DNA from: Flammeovirgaceae bacterium
Lineage (GTDB): Bacteria > Bacteroidota > Bacteroidia > Cytophagales > Cyclobacteriaceae
Reading direction: 5' to 3'
Length of the DNA: 64,000 nucleotides
Assembly: GCA_020635915.1 (NCBI GenBank)
Contig: JACJYU010000001.1
Location: 1,960,501 to 2,024,500 of the forward strand
Shown here: positions 7,974 through 17,144 of the stretch, in pieces
Numbering within the stretch: the first letter of the stretch is position 1
Layout: the number at the start of each line of letters is the position of its first letter
Position numbers and translations under genes: made by a program
Notes under the pieces: model-generated
What the model was told of the DNA's origin: nothing
The model's input: the letters and a program-made list of their open reading frames with translations, nothing else
The model's database searches: none

Positions 7974-10900
7974 ATGAAGATAAAGAAAATATTAGTGGCC
8001 AACCGTGGCGAAATAGCCATCCGGGTATTCCGTGCCAGTGTTGAAATAGGGCTTAAGACCGTGGCGGTATACACGCACGAAGACCGGTATTCGCTGCACC
8101 GGTACAAGGCGGACGAAAGTTACCAAATTGGCAAGGAGGGTGACCCCTTAAAACCTTACCTCGATATGGACGAAATCCTTCGGGTGGCCCTTGACAGGAA
8201 AGTGGATGCCATCCATCCCGGCTATGGGTTCCTCTCCGAGAATGCCGCCTTTGCCAAAAAGTGCGAGGAAAACGGCATTGTTTGGGTAGGCCCCAACCCC
8301 AGGGTCATGGGCCTGCTGGGGGACAAAATCTCGGCCAAGAAGATAGCCTTGAAAAATGGCCTGCCCCTAATTGAGAGCAGCACGGTGCCACTGTCATCGG
8401 CACGGGTGGCGTTGAAGGAGGCCCAGCGCATTGGGTTTCCTGTCATGCTGAAGGCCGCCTCGGGCGGAGGGGGAAGGGGAATGAGGGTGGTGCGGTCGGC
8501 CGATGAAATGGGGAATGCCTATGAAGAAGGAACAAGGGAGGCCTTCAACGCCTTTGGCGATGGCACGGTTTTCCTCGAAAAATTCGTGGAAGAGCCCAAG
8601 CACATAGAAATACAGGTGGTGGCGGACAAGCACGGGAATGCGGTGCACTTGTTTGAGCGCGACTGCTCTGTCCAAAGGCGTTTTCAAAAGGTGGTGGAGG
8701 TGGCGCCTTCCTTTGGCCTAAAGCAAAGCATTCTCGACAAGTTGTACGGCTATGCTTTAAAAGTGGCCAGGGCGGTAAATTACGACAACGTGGGCACCGT
8801 TGAGTTCCTGGTCGATAAAAGGGGCGGGTTATATTTTATTGAAGTGAACCCGCGCATACAGGTAGAGCATACCGTCACCGAAATGGTAACGGGGATTGAC
8901 CTGATCAAAGCGCAAATTTTTATTGCGGGGGGGTACAAACTGTCCGATGAACAGATAAAGATCCCATCGCAAAGTGCATTGCATACCGTTGGGTACGCGA
9001 TGCAGTGCCGCATCACCACCGAAGACCCGGAGAACGATTTTAAACCAGACTATGGGACCATCCTCACCTATCGCAGCGTTGGCGGCTTTGGCATCCGCCT
9101 GGATGCGGGCAGTCTGTACCAGGGGGTCAAGATCAGCCCCTTCTTTGATTCCATGCTGGTAAAGGTTTCCGCCCACTCCCGCACATTGGACGGGGCAAGC
9201 AGGAAAATGTACAGGGCCTTGCGCGAGTTCAGGACACGCGGGGTAAAAACCAATGTGGCCTTTCTTGAAAACATCATCAACCATAAGGTTTTTAAGTCAG
9301 GAAAAGCCACGGTTGGGTTCATTCAAAAGCACAAGGAACTCTTTGCATTTGACCAACGCCAGGACCGCGCCACCAAAGTGGTGAAATACCTGGCAGACGT
9401 AATTGTGAATGGGAACCCCGATGTAAAGGCCGTGGACAAAAACAAATTGTTCCGGGTGCCGGTGGTCCCTGGGCATAACCATGGCGCGCCATGCCCCAAC
9501 GGCACAAAGGACCTGCTCACCCAATTGGGGCCCAGGAAATTCAGTGAGTGGCTGTTGAAGGAAAAGAAAATACATTACACAGACACCACGTTGCGCGATG
9601 CCCACCAATCGTTGCTGGCCACCCGGATGCGCACCATCGACATGCTGGAGGTGGCCGCCAGCTTTGCGCACCACTACCCGCAAACATTTAGCATGGAAGT
9701 GTGGGGCGGGGCCACCTTTGACGTGTGCATGAGGTTTTTGATGGAAAACCCATGGCGAAGGCTGCGGGAGTTAAGGAAAGCCGTGCCCAATATTTTGTTG
9801 CAAATGCTCATCAGGGGTTCCAATGGGGTGGGGTACACGGCCTACCCGGACAACCTTATCGAGTCGTTTGTGGAAAAGTCATGGGAAGAAGGGATAGACG
9901 TGTTCCGCATTTTTGACTCTCTCAATTGGCTCAAAAACATGGAGCCGTGCATCCGCTTTGTCAACAAAAGGACAAAAGGATTGGCCGAGGTGGCCATTTG
10001 CTATACGGGGGACATCCTGGACCCTGCCCGTACCAAATACACCCTGGAGTATTACGTTAAACTTGCCCGGCAAATCGAGGACAGTGGTGCCCATATCCTG
10101 GCCATTAAAGACATGACGGGGCTGTTGAAACCTTATGCGGCCAAAGAACTGGTGGCCGCTTTGAAAGACGCCACCAAGCTTCCGGTCCACCTGCATACGC
10201 ACGACACCTCCTCCCTGCAAAGTGCCACCTACCTAAAGGCCATTGAGGCAGGCGTGGACGTGGTGGACGTGGCCCTGGGCGGTGTGTCGGGGCTCACCTC
10301 GCAACCTAATTTCAATGCCATAGTGGAGATGATGAAAGGCCAAAAGAGGGAAAACAAATATGACATGGCATCGCTCAACCAGTTTTCAAATTATTGGGAG
10401 ATAGTGAGGGAGTATTATTACCCGTTTGAGTCGGGGCTGAAGGCCGGCACAGCCGATGTGTACCACCACGAAATACCCGGTGGGCAATATTCCAATTTGG
10501 GGCCGCAGGCACGCGGGCTGGGCCTGATCGACAAATTTGAGGAAATAAAGCAGCGGTACGCAGAGGTGAACGAGTTGTTTGGCGACATCGTAAAAGTGAC
10601 GCCCAGTTCCAAAGTAGTGGGCGACCTGGCCTTGTACATGGTGTCAAACGGGCTCACCCGTGACGACATACTTGAAAAAGGCGGGTCCATTTCCTTTCCG
10701 GAGTCTGTCCAATCCTTTTTTCGTGGGGACCTGGGGCAGCCTGCCGGGGGTTTTCCGCAGAAGCTGCAAAAGATGGTGCTGAAGGGGAAGCCGGCCTACA
10801 AAGACAGGCCCAACGCACACCTAAAGCCGGTGGATTTGGAAGGCGGCTTTGAGGCTTTTCTAAAAAAATTCCAACCAGGGTTCCCCCGCGAACTGGAATA

Positions 10901-11426
10901 TGTGGATTTCCTTTCATGGAAGCTGTACCCCAAAGTGTTTGAGGACCTGCTGAAAAAACTGGTTGAGTATGGTGACGTGATGCACATCCCCACCTTGAAT
11001 TTCTTTTATGGCATGGGCTTGCATGAAGAAACCATAATAGAAATAGGGGAAGGGAAGAAAGTCATCATCGAACTGCTCTCCATTGGCACCGTAAACGAGA
11101 AGGGCATGCGCACGGTGTTCTTTAAAGTAAACGGGCAAACCAGGAACATAGAGGTAAGGGACAAGTCGGTGAAGGTGGAAAAGGTGGAGAACCCAAAGAT
11201 CGATCCGGGCAATGCCAGCCACATCGGGGCGCCCCTGCAGGGGCTGCTTTCGAAAATCCTGGTGAAAAAAGGCCAGAAGGTAAAGAAGAACGAGCCCCTG
11301 TTCGTTATTGAGGCAATGAAAATGGAGACGACCATCACCGCCAACGAAGGAGGCGCCATTAAGGCCATTCACCTGAAGGAGGCCACTATGGTGGGACCGG
11401 ACGACCTGGTCATCTCCTTGGAGTAG
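7974..11426 (+). CDS. pyc: Pyruvate carboxylase
   Basis: This single-chain 1150-residue enzyme carboxylates pyruvate to oxaloacetate with bicarbonate and ATP, replenishing the TCA cycle. The domains are in the normal order. The biotin carboxylase (1 to about 450) begins KKILVANRGEIAIRVFRA and has the Gly-rich ATP loop KAASGGGGRGMRVV and EVNPRIQVEHTVTE. The carboxyltransferase (about 535-830) opens with YTDTTLRDAHQSLLATRM and contains LHTHDTSS with metal-binding His residues. A C-terminal biotinyl domain carries EAMKMETT, whose Lys is biotinylated. Length is that of the family. It is monocistronic and convergent with tatC, whose stop lies 9 bases away. Confidence 0.97.
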   Translation: MKIKKILVANRGEIAIRVFRASVEIGLKTVAVYTHEDRYSLHRYKADESYQIGKEGDPLKPYLDMDEILRVALDRKVDAIHPGYGFLSENAAFAKKCEENGIVWVGPNPRVMGLLGDKISAKKIALKNGLPLIESSTVPLSSARVALKEAQRIGFPVMLKAASGGGGRGMRVVRSADEMGNAYEEGTREAFNAFGDGTVFLEKFVEEPKHIEIQVVADKHGNAVHLFERDCSVQRRFQKVVEVAPSFGLKQSILDKLYGYALKVARAVNYDNVGTVEFLVDKRGGLYFIEVNPRIQVEHTVTEMVTGIDLIKAQIFIAGGYKLSDEQIKIPSQSALHTVGYAMQCRITTEDPENDFKPDYGTILTYRSVGGFGIRLDAGSLYQGVKISPFFDSMLVKVSAHSRTLDGASRKMYRALREFRTRGVKTNVAFLENIINHKVFKSGKATVGFIQKHKELFAFDQRQDRATKVVKYLADVIVNGNPDVKAVDKNKLFRVPVVPGHNHGAPCPNGTKDLLTQLGPRKFSEWLLKEKKIHYTDTTLRDAHQSLLATRMRTIDMLEVAASFAHHYPQTFSMEVWGGATFDVCMRFLMENPWRRLRELRKAVPNILLQMLIRGSNGVGYTAYPDNLIESFVEKSWEEGIDVFRIFDSLNWLKNMEPCIRFVNKRTKGLAEVAICYTGDILDPARTKYTLEYYVKLARQIEDSGAHILAIKDMTGLLKPYAAKELVAALKDATKLPVHLHTHDTSSLQSATYLKAIEAGVDVVDVALGGVSGLTSQPNFNAIVEMMKGQKRENKYDMASLNQFSNYWEIVREYYYPFESGLKAGTADVYHHEIPGGQYSNLGPQARGLGLIDKFEEIKQRYAEVNELFGDIVKVTPSSKVVGDLALYMVSNGLTRDDILEKGGSISFPESVQSFFRGDLGQPAGGFPQKLQKMVLKGKPAYKDRPNAHLKPVDLEGGFEAFLKKFQPGFPRELEYVDFLSWKLYPKVFEDLLKKLVEYGDVMHIPTLNFFYGMGLHEETIIEIGEGKKVIIELLSIGTVNEKGMRTVFFKVNGQTRNIEVRDKSVKVEKVENPKIDPGNASHIGAPLQGLLSKILVKKGQKVKKNEPLFVIEAMKMETTITANEGGAIKAIHLKEATMVGPDDLVISLE

Positions 11427-11435
11427 GCAAGGGCT

Positions 11436-12257
11436 TCAGTCTTCTGTCGGGGATTCCTGTAAATTCCTTTTCATGACCACCGCAGAGGTGAACACGCTGA
11501 TCTCAAACAAGAGGTACAGGGGCAACGAAATGAGCGTGAGCGTAAAAGGGTCGGCCGTAGGGGTAATGACGGCTGCCAGGACCAGAATGGCGACCACGGA
11601 ATGCTTGCGGTACTTCCTCATCAATTGTGGCGTTACGATTCCAATCTTGGAAAGGAAATAAACCACTATGGGGAATTCAAACAGAAGGCCACAACCGATC
11701 ACCAGGCTGGCGATGGTGGACACGTAGGAAGTAATATCGAATTCGTTTGAAATGGCATCGTTGATGGAGTAGGTGGACAAGAACCAAACCGTCATGGGGC
11801 TGAGCAGGTAATAGCCAAAAAACACGCCCAGGAAAAAAAGAAGGGAGACGGCCAGGATGGCCCCTTTTGACAGTTTTATTTCCCGCTCTATCATCCCGGG
11901 CTTGATAAACCGCCAGAACTCCCAAATGATATACGGAAAGGCCACAATGATGCCAATGGCGAAGGAGGCCGTTACCGACATCATAAACTGGCCGGTCATA
12001 TTGCGGCTTTGGATGATAAACGGCAGGTCGGTGATGCACAAATCCTCTACGCCCGTTAGCTGGCTGAGCCGGCACATGTACTTGAAGGTAGGGAATGTCA
12101 ATTGTGCAGGGGCAAAAATAATGTGGTCGAAAATCCAGCGGATGAACACAAAAGACAGGATGGTGAAGGTGCCCACGGCCAGCAGTGAACGGATGAGGTG
12201 CCACCGCAGTTTTTCAAAGTGGTCAAGGAAACCCATTTCATACAACCCCACCTTCAT
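11436..12257 (-). CDS. tatC: Sec-independent protein translocase TatC
   Basis: This 273-residue membrane protein shows about six hydrophobic helices and the conserved TatC features: FLDHFEKLRWHLIRS at the cytoplasmic N-terminus (twin-arginine signal recognition), PYIIWEFWRFIKPGM after helix 2, and ITPTADPFT before the last helices. TatC with TatA exports folded proteins carrying twin-arginine signals. No tatA is visible nearby. The first ATG gives a 7-residue lead before the conserved MGFLDH, and the second Met is an alternative start. An inserted periplasmic loop with MCRLSQLTGVEDLC is typical of Bacteroidota forms. Confidence 0.95.
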   Translation of the reverse strand: MKVGLYEMGFLDHFEKLRWHLIRSLLAVGTFTILSFVFIRWIFDHIIFAPAQLTFPTFKYMCRLSQLTGVEDLCITDLPFIIQSRNMTGQFMMSVTASFAIGIIVAFPYIIWEFWRFIKPGMIEREIKLSKGAILAVSLLFFLGVFFGYYLLSPMTVWFLSTYSINDAISNEFDITSYVSTIASLVIGCGLLFEFPIVVYFLSKIGIVTPQLMRKYRKHSVVAILVLAAVITPTADPFTLTLISLPLYLLFEISVFTSAVVMKRNLQESPTED

Positions 12258-12540
12258 TTCCCAAATGGATTTCTATACATTGAATTTTTCTTTCAAAGAT
12301 AACAATAAAAGGGCCACGCGGCCTTTTCGGACATGCCTTGTGGACCACCAGGCAAGATAGGCCGGCAATTTGAATACCGGGCCAAAAGGCCATAAATTTG
12401 CACCCTGGATTTTGGCGGCCAAAGGAATGCCGGGGATAGTGACCGAACGTGCCCACAAAGGGCCGGGGGCCCTGGGCCTCAAGATTTTGCCGGCATGGCC
12501 ATGAGGGTTTGGCTGGGGATTTTATTGAATTATTACCAAC
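12258..12540. other. Divergent intergenic region, tatC / desaturase
   Basis: About 280 bases with no convincing coding frame. It holds an imperfect palindrome at about 12306-12327 (AAAAGGGCC / GGCCTTTT arms), followed on the minus strand by a T-rich run, and a GGCC-AAAA-GGCC repeat near 12381. Their roles are unknown. The desaturase promoter lies at its right edge. Confidence 0.4.
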
Positions 12541-12548
12541 TACTTTTG
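12541..12548 (+). promoter_or_regulatory. -7 promoter element (TACTTTTG) of the desaturase gene
   Basis: An exact TAnnTTTG match ending 11 bases before the ATG at 12560. It supports that ATG over the open frame that continues upstream to 12449. No well-spaced TTG was found. Confidence 0.45.
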
Positions 12549-12559
12549 TTTATTATACC

Positions 12560-13492
12560 ATGGAAACCGCAGTTGTCCCTGAAGTAAGGAGAAAGCCAAT
12601 TCTAAAGCAGGAAATAGCTTTTTTGACCATCCACTTGTTGCCCCTGGCCGCGATCTGGACGGGCGCCACCTTTTTTGACTGGATGGTATGTGTTTTTTTG
12701 TACGTCTTCCGGATGTTTTGGATTACGGGCGGGTACCATCGTTATTTTGCGCACAAGTCGTACAACACATCGCGCTGGTTCCAGTTTGTGATAGCCTTTA
12801 TGGCCCAAACGTCCGCGCAAAAGGGGGCCTTGTGGTGGGCGGCCCACCACCGTCACCACCACCGCCATAGCGATACCCCGGCCGACCCGCATTCGATGAA
12901 GATTTATGGGTTTTGGTATTCCCATGTGGGCTGGATAGTAGGCCCCGATTTTAAGGAAACGGATTACAAAGTAATCGGGGACTATGCCAAATACCCCGAG
13001 CTGGTTTGGCTTAACAAACATTATTTGGTGCCACCGGTATTATTGGCGGTGGCCGTGACCGCCCTGGGCGGGATAGTAAATGGCGGAAGCCTCCTGGCGA
13101 TGTTCACCACCGCAGGGCTTTCCACCTTGTTCATCGGGTTTTTCCTAAGCACGGTGGTGCTGTACCACGGCACTTTCTCCATCAACTCCATCATGCACAA
13201 GTTTGGCAAGCAGCGCTATGAGACGGGGGACGAATCGAGGAATAGTTTGTGGCTGGCCTTGCTCACATTGGGCGAGGGGTGGCACAACAACCATCACTAC
13301 TACGAGGTGGCCTCCCGCCAGGGGTTCTTTTGGTGGGAAATCGACATCACCTGGTATATACTTAAAATGCTTTCCTGGACCGGGTTGATATGGGATTTGA
13401 AGGGGGTGCCCAGGCATATTAAATTGTCGAAAAACAAAGGCCACGCCCGGGAGTTGAAGAAAGAATACAGCGAAGCCTTAAAATCTGCCTAA
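12560..13492 (+). CDS. Acyl-CoA/fatty acid desaturase
   Basis: This 310-residue integral membrane desaturase has the three histidine boxes that hold the di-iron centre: HRYFAH (60-65), HHRHHHRH (96-103) and WHNNHHYY (about 240). Hydrophobic helices lie between boxes one and two and before box three. It is of the delta-9 stearoyl-CoA desaturase type, introducing a double bond with O2 and an electron donor, which adjusts membrane fluidity. The frame is open upstream to 12449, but those residues are not family-like; METAVVPEV is the better start. The stop shares one base with the next start (TAATG), indicating translational coupling to the DinB-like gene. Confidence 0.92.
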   Translation: METAVVPEVRRKPILKQEIAFLTIHLLPLAAIWTGATFFDWMVCVFLYVFRMFWITGGYHRYFAHKSYNTSRWFQFVIAFMAQTSAQKGALWWAAHHRHHHRHSDTPADPHSMKIYGFWYSHVGWIVGPDFKETDYKVIGDYAKYPELVWLNKHYLVPPVLLAVAVTALGGIVNGGSLLAMFTTAGLSTLFIGFFLSTVVLYHGTFSINSIMHKFGKQRYETGDESRNSLWLALLTLGEGWHNNHHYYEVASRQGFFWWEIDITWYILKMLSWTGLIWDLKGVPRHIKLSKNKGHARELKKEYSEALKSA

Positions 13493-14034
13493 TGCCCACA
13501 ACGGCCAACCCGGGTTTTTTGAAAAGCACCATCCAGGTTTTTACCAACTACAAAGGCCTGGGCGAAAAAACCTTTGACCAGCTTACGGACGCCCAATTGC
13601 AATGGAAGCCCAATGCATCAAGCAACAGCATAGCATTGATCGTGCACCACCTTTCAGGCAACATGCTTTCGAGGTGGACGGATTTCCTTACCAGCGATGG
13701 CGAAAAGCCCTGGCGCGACAGGGAGGCGGAATTTGAAACAGGCTATGCCGACAGGGCAAGTATGATGGAAGCCTGGGACAAGGGCTGGGAGTGCCTGCTC
13801 TCCGCCCTTAAAGGACTCGGGCCGGAGGATCTCGGGAAAACCATATACATTAGGAACGAAGGCCATACCGTGGTGGAGGCGGTGCAACGGCAACTTGCCC
13901 ACTACGCTTCGCACATTGGGCAAATCATGTTTATCGGTAAGCTCATAAAGGACAGCGGGTGGAAATCGCTTTCCATCCCAAAAGGAGGGACACGTGAATT
14001 CAACGCAGGCAAATTTGGCCAGCCAAAAAAATGA
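13492..14034 (+). CDS. DinB-like / DUF1572 family protein
   Basis: This 180-residue protein starts at the ATG of the TAATG overlap with the desaturase stop. It has the four-helix DinB/DUF1572 look: an N-terminal helix around FTNYKGLGEKTFDQLTDAQL, IVHHLSGNMLSRWTDFL with a candidate metal-ligand His, and QLAHYASHIGQIMFIGKLI with two more His near the C-terminus. The superfamily includes metal-dependent thiol-S-transferases (bacillithiol or mycothiol type), but members of DUF1572 have no settled role. Coupling to a desaturase gene says it is co-expressed; it does not give a substrate. All three usual His positions appear present. Confidence 0.75.
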   Translation: MPTTANPGFLKSTIQVFTNYKGLGEKTFDQLTDAQLQWKPNASSNSIALIVHHLSGNMLSRWTDFLTSDGEKPWRDREAEFETGYADRASMMEAWDKGWECLLSALKGLGPEDLGKTIYIRNEGHTVVEAVQRQLAHYASHIGQIMFIGKLIKDSGWKSLSIPKGGTREFNAGKFGQPKK

Positions 14035-14148
14035 ATGCGTTTTTGCCGACAGGCAGGGGCGGCTATGGTTTTTTTGGATGATTGTGACTTAAATCACCGT
14101 ATTGGGCAATGAATTAATCGATTTTTGCAACAAATAAAAGGACCAGGT

Positions 14149-15564
14149 ATGAGAGTTGAACAAATATACACAGGCTGCCTTGCACAGGGGGCCTACTACA
14201 TCGAGTCGGAAGGGGAGGTGGCCATCATTGACCCCCTGAGGGAGACCGCGCCCTATATCGACCGTGCCAAAAAAGACAAGGCCACCATCAAATACATACT
14301 GGAGACCCACTTCCATGCGGATTTTGTTTCGGGCCATGTGGACCTGGCCAGGAAAACCGGGGCAAAAATTGTGTACGGCCCCACGGCCATGCCAAAGTTT
14401 GATTGCCATATTGCCACGGACGGGGAAGAATTGAAAGTTGGAAAGGTCGCCATTAAGGTGTTGCACACCCCTGGGCACACCACCGAGTCCACCACTTACT
14501 TGTTGAAAGACGAAAGCGGGAAGGACCATGCCATTTTTTCGGGCGATACTCTTTTCCTGGGTGACGTGGGCCGGCCGGACCTGGCACAAAAGGCGGCCGA
14601 TATGACACAGGAACAATTGGCGGGAATGCTTTTTGATTCCCTCCGGAACAAGATCATGCCCTTGGGCGATGACGTGACGGTGTACCCTGCCCACGGTGCC
14701 GGTTCTGCATGTGGGAAAAACATGATGAAGGAAACGGTGGACACGTTGGGCAACCAGAAGAAGATGAACTATGCCTTGCGTGCCGACATGTCAAAGGAAG
14801 AATTTGTAAAAGAAGTAACTGATGGCTTGCTCCCACCGCCTGCCTATTTTCCTGAAAACGTCAGGTTGAACAAGGAGGGATATGAAAGCATAGACAAAGT
14901 GATGAGCAAAGGGCTAAAGGCACTCTCCCCGGAAGAATTTGAAATGGCGGCCAACGCCATGGGCGCGCTCATCCTCGATACCCGGGCCGCCCAGGTTTTT
15001 GCAAAAGGGTTTATCCCCAACTCCATCAATATTGGCATTGACGGCAGCTTTGCCCCCTGGGTAGGGGCGTTGGTCCCCGGGGTCGGCCACCCACTGCTGA
15101 TCGTGGCGGCCGAGGGGCGTGAAGAAGAAGTGGTGGCCCGGCTGGCACGGGTTGGGTATGACAATTCGATCGGTTTTCTCAAAGGGGGGATACAGGCCTG
15201 GGCAGGGGCAGGAAAGGAAATGGACACGATAACGACCATTTCAGCGGAAGAATATGCCAGGCGCATCAAAGATGAAAAGCCAAAGGTGATAGACGTGCGA
15301 AAACCAACGGAATTTTCCACCGAACATGTTGAGGGGGCGCTCAATTTGCCGTTGGACTTTATCAACGAGCGCCTGGCCGAATTCCCAAAGGAAGGGAAAT
15401 TCTATATGCATTGTGCCAGCGGGTACCGTTCAATGGTGGCCGCCTCTATCCTTAAATCGCGGGGATGGCAAAACTTTATCGAAGTGTCCGGTGGGATAAA
15501 GGCTTTGTGCGAGGCTGGCATTCCCGTGACCGATTTTGTTTGTCCCACAACCACGCAAAAGTAG
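14149..15564 (+). CDS. CstB-like persulfide dioxygenase-rhodanese fusion
   Basis: This 471-residue protein joins an N-terminal metallo-beta-lactamase-fold dioxygenase to two rhodanese domains. The first part has the ETHFHADFVSGH iron-binding motif (His54, His56, Asp58, His63), HTPGHTTEST and FSGDTLFLGDVGRPDL, as in ETHE1-type persulfide dioxygenases. The first rhodanese (about 270-355) lacks the catalytic Cys (LLIVAAEGREEE at the loop). The second (about 365-465) has it in YMHCASGYRS. This MBL + dead rhodanese + live rhodanese layout is that of CstB, which oxidises persulfides to sulfite and makes thiosulfate. The role is probably sulfide or persulfide detoxification. The ATG at 14149 is preceded by AAAGGA; the TTG at 14125 is less likely. 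Confidence 0.88.
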   Translation: MRVEQIYTGCLAQGAYYIESEGEVAIIDPLRETAPYIDRAKKDKATIKYILETHFHADFVSGHVDLARKTGAKIVYGPTAMPKFDCHIATDGEELKVGKVAIKVLHTPGHTTESTTYLLKDESGKDHAIFSGDTLFLGDVGRPDLAQKAADMTQEQLAGMLFDSLRNKIMPLGDDVTVYPAHGAGSACGKNMMKETVDTLGNQKKMNYALRADMSKEEFVKEVTDGLLPPPAYFPENVRLNKEGYESIDKVMSKGLKALSPEEFEMAANAMGALILDTRAAQVFAKGFIPNSINIGIDGSFAPWVGALVPGVGHPLLIVAAEGREEEVVARLARVGYDNSIGFLKGGIQAWAGAGKEMDTITTISAEEYARRIKDEKPKVIDVRKPTEFSTEHVEGALNLPLDFINERLAEFPKEGKFYMHCASGYRSMVAASILKSRGWQNFIEVSGGIKALCEAGIPVTDFVCPTTTQK

Positions 15565-16452
15565 GTGCAGAAATATTACGGGCTTTTTTTAGGGTCGTTT
15601 ACAGGATATTGGGACTACCTTAAGGGCGAAATCCTATACCCCGGATGGCATAACTATTTTTATTGGCTTTTGGGCCTTTCGCTGGCCGTATGGCTGCTGG
15701 AAATAATCGTGCCCTGGCGCAAAGGGCAATCCGTCTTTCGCAAGGATTTTTGGCTGGACGGGTTCTATATGTTTTTCAACTTTTTCCTTTTTTCCCTAAT
15801 TGGGTACAATGCGTTGTCCAACATTGGGGTCCAGGCCTTCCAGGATTTTTTGGGCTTGTTCGGCATCACCAACCTGGTGGCCGTAAATGTGGCCACCTGG
15901 CCACATGGGCTGCAACTGTTGACCATGTTTGTCATCGCTGATTTCATTCAATGGAACGTGCACCGCTGGCTGCACAAAGTCCCGGCCTTGTGGGAATTCC
16001 ACAAAGTGCACCATTCGGTCAAGGAGATGGGTTTTGCCGCGCACCTTCGCTTCCACTGGATGGAGACCATTATCTATAAATCCATTCAGTATATACCATT
16101 GGCCATGATTGGGTTTGGGATTGACGACTTTTTCCTGGTGCATATTTTCACCGTGGCCATTGGCCATCTCAACCATTCCAATGTCTACCTTACATATGGC
16201 CCGCTAAAATATATTTTCAACAACCCGGCCATGCACATTTGGCACCATGCCAAACACCTGCCGGAGGGGAGCGCTGGGGTAAACTACGGGCTAAGCCTGA
16301 GTGTCTGGGACTACCTCTTCGGCACGGCCTACCTTCCCTCCGATGGGAGGGACATTGAACTGGGGTTTCCAAAAGACGAAGGTTTTCCCAATAGGTTCCT
16401 GTCACAAGTGGCCTATCCATTTATCAAGAAGAAAGGAAATGAAGGTTTTTAA
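15565..16452 (+). CDS. Sterol desaturase / fatty acid hydroxylase superfamily protein
   Basis: This 295-residue membrane protein begins with a GTG directly after the previous TAG, so it is probably co-translated with the CstB-like gene. It has several hydrophobic helices and the histidine clusters of the superfamily: HRWLHK (about 132), EFHKVHHSV (about 145), IGHLNHSNV (about 200) and HIWHHAKHLP (about 222), which bind two iron atoms. Relatives hydroxylate or desaturate lipids such as sterols, fatty acids or carotenoids. The substrate here cannot be assigned. The next small gene starts inside its last 14 bases. Confidence 0.85.
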   Translation: MQKYYGLFLGSFTGYWDYLKGEILYPGWHNYFYWLLGLSLAVWLLEIIVPWRKGQSVFRKDFWLDGFYMFFNFFLFSLIGYNALSNIGVQAFQDFLGLFGITNLVAVNVATWPHGLQLLTMFVIADFIQWNVHRWLHKVPALWEFHKVHHSVKEMGFAAHLRFHWMETIIYKSIQYIPLAMIGFGIDDFFLVHIFTVAIGHLNHSNVYLTYGPLKYIFNNPAMHIWHHAKHLPEGSAGVNYGLSLSVWDYLFGTAYLPSDGRDIELGFPKDEGFPNRFLSQVAYPFIKKKGNEGF

Positions 16453-16672
16453 CGATTGGAAAACAATAGTATTATTTTGCCTGACCCTGGGGTTGGCGCC
16501 ATTTTTTCCGGAGCCCCATATTTGGGGCAAACTGAAATGGATAATGGGCGGGGCGGTAGGAATGAAGGCCATAGACTGGTTTGATGCCTTGTTCCATGGG
16601 TTGCCATGGATATTGCTGGCAAGGGTGGCGGTATTGCGTGTGGCGGCCCTTGCCAAACCAAGCCAACGTTAA
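16439..16672 (+). CDS. Small conserved membrane protein (often labelled RND transporter)
   Basis: The 77-residue frame starts at an ATG preceded by GAAAGGAA and overlaps the end of the upstream gene by 14 bases. The protein has two hydrophobic segments (TIVLFCLTLGLAPFFPEPH and a C-terminal WILLARVAVLRVAAL) around a WGKLKWIMGGAVGMKAIDWFD middle. I recall this pattern from short proteins that databases call RND transporter, although they are far too small to be one. Overlap with the gene before it and good codon agreement support it as real. It is convergent with the CHY zinc finger gene, with a four-base stop overlap (TTAA). Function unknown. Confidence 0.65.
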   Translation: MKVFNDWKTIVLFCLTLGLAPFFPEPHIWGKLKWIMGGAVGMKAIDWFDALFHGLPWILLARVAVLRVAALAKPSQR

Positions 16673-17016
16673 CCTTGGCCTGTTGAGGGAATTCCCATGG
16701 GGTCGAAGTAGAGCAGGTAGTGGTTGGCGCAATTGGGGTTAAAGGGGGCGTGGCAGCGGGGGCAATGGTGGTTACAGTCAAGGTACTGCCGGATGGTAAG
16801 CTCGGCTTTGCAGACACCGCATAATATTGCCCTTTGGCCGAAGTCAGTCGCAGGCCACACCACGGCTTCATGGCCCGCACCTTCCGCGTGGCATTGGTAG
16901 CAGGGGTAGTATTGGCCGCAACATTTGAACTTTATGGCAACCACATCGTAAATAGAATGAAAATGGGCGCACCGGGTTTCGGGATCGATGGCCTGGCCTT
17001 TTATGGTTATCCCCAT
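16669..17016 (-). CDS. CHY zinc finger protein
   Basis: About 115 residues with a dense Cys/His array: RCAHFHSIYDVVAIKFKCC, YYPCYQCHAEGAGH, AILCGVCKAELTIRQYLDC and HHCPRCHAPFNPNC. This is the CHY-type zinc finger, a small three-zinc domain best known from RCHY1-type proteins and also found alone in bacteria and fungi. The bacterial role is unproven; zinc handling or a protein-interaction module are both possible. The second Met (17016) fits the family start MGITIKGQAIDPETRC; the first Met would be at 17049. It is the only minus-strand gene between the CstB-like cluster and the TonB receptor unit. Confidence 0.8.
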   Translation of the reverse strand: MGITIKGQAIDPETRCAHFHSIYDVVAIKFKCCGQYYPCYQCHAEGAGHEAVVWPATDFGQRAILCGVCKAELTIRQYLDCNHHCPRCHAPFNPNCANHYLLYFDPMGIPSTGQG

Positions 17017-17144
17017 ACTTTTTTGTTTTGAAAGCCTGTTGGGCGCCATTAATAAACAAATATGACCACCCTACATGCAATGGTGTTGCAGGTAGGGGCC
17101 ATAGGCCCTACTTTTATAAGACGAATGTAGCAAAATTATAACCT

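Noticed and set aside
16669..16672. Convergent stop overlap TTAA as a transposon target duplication
   Set aside because: It is simply two stop codons sharing bases; no element or inverted repeats are present.
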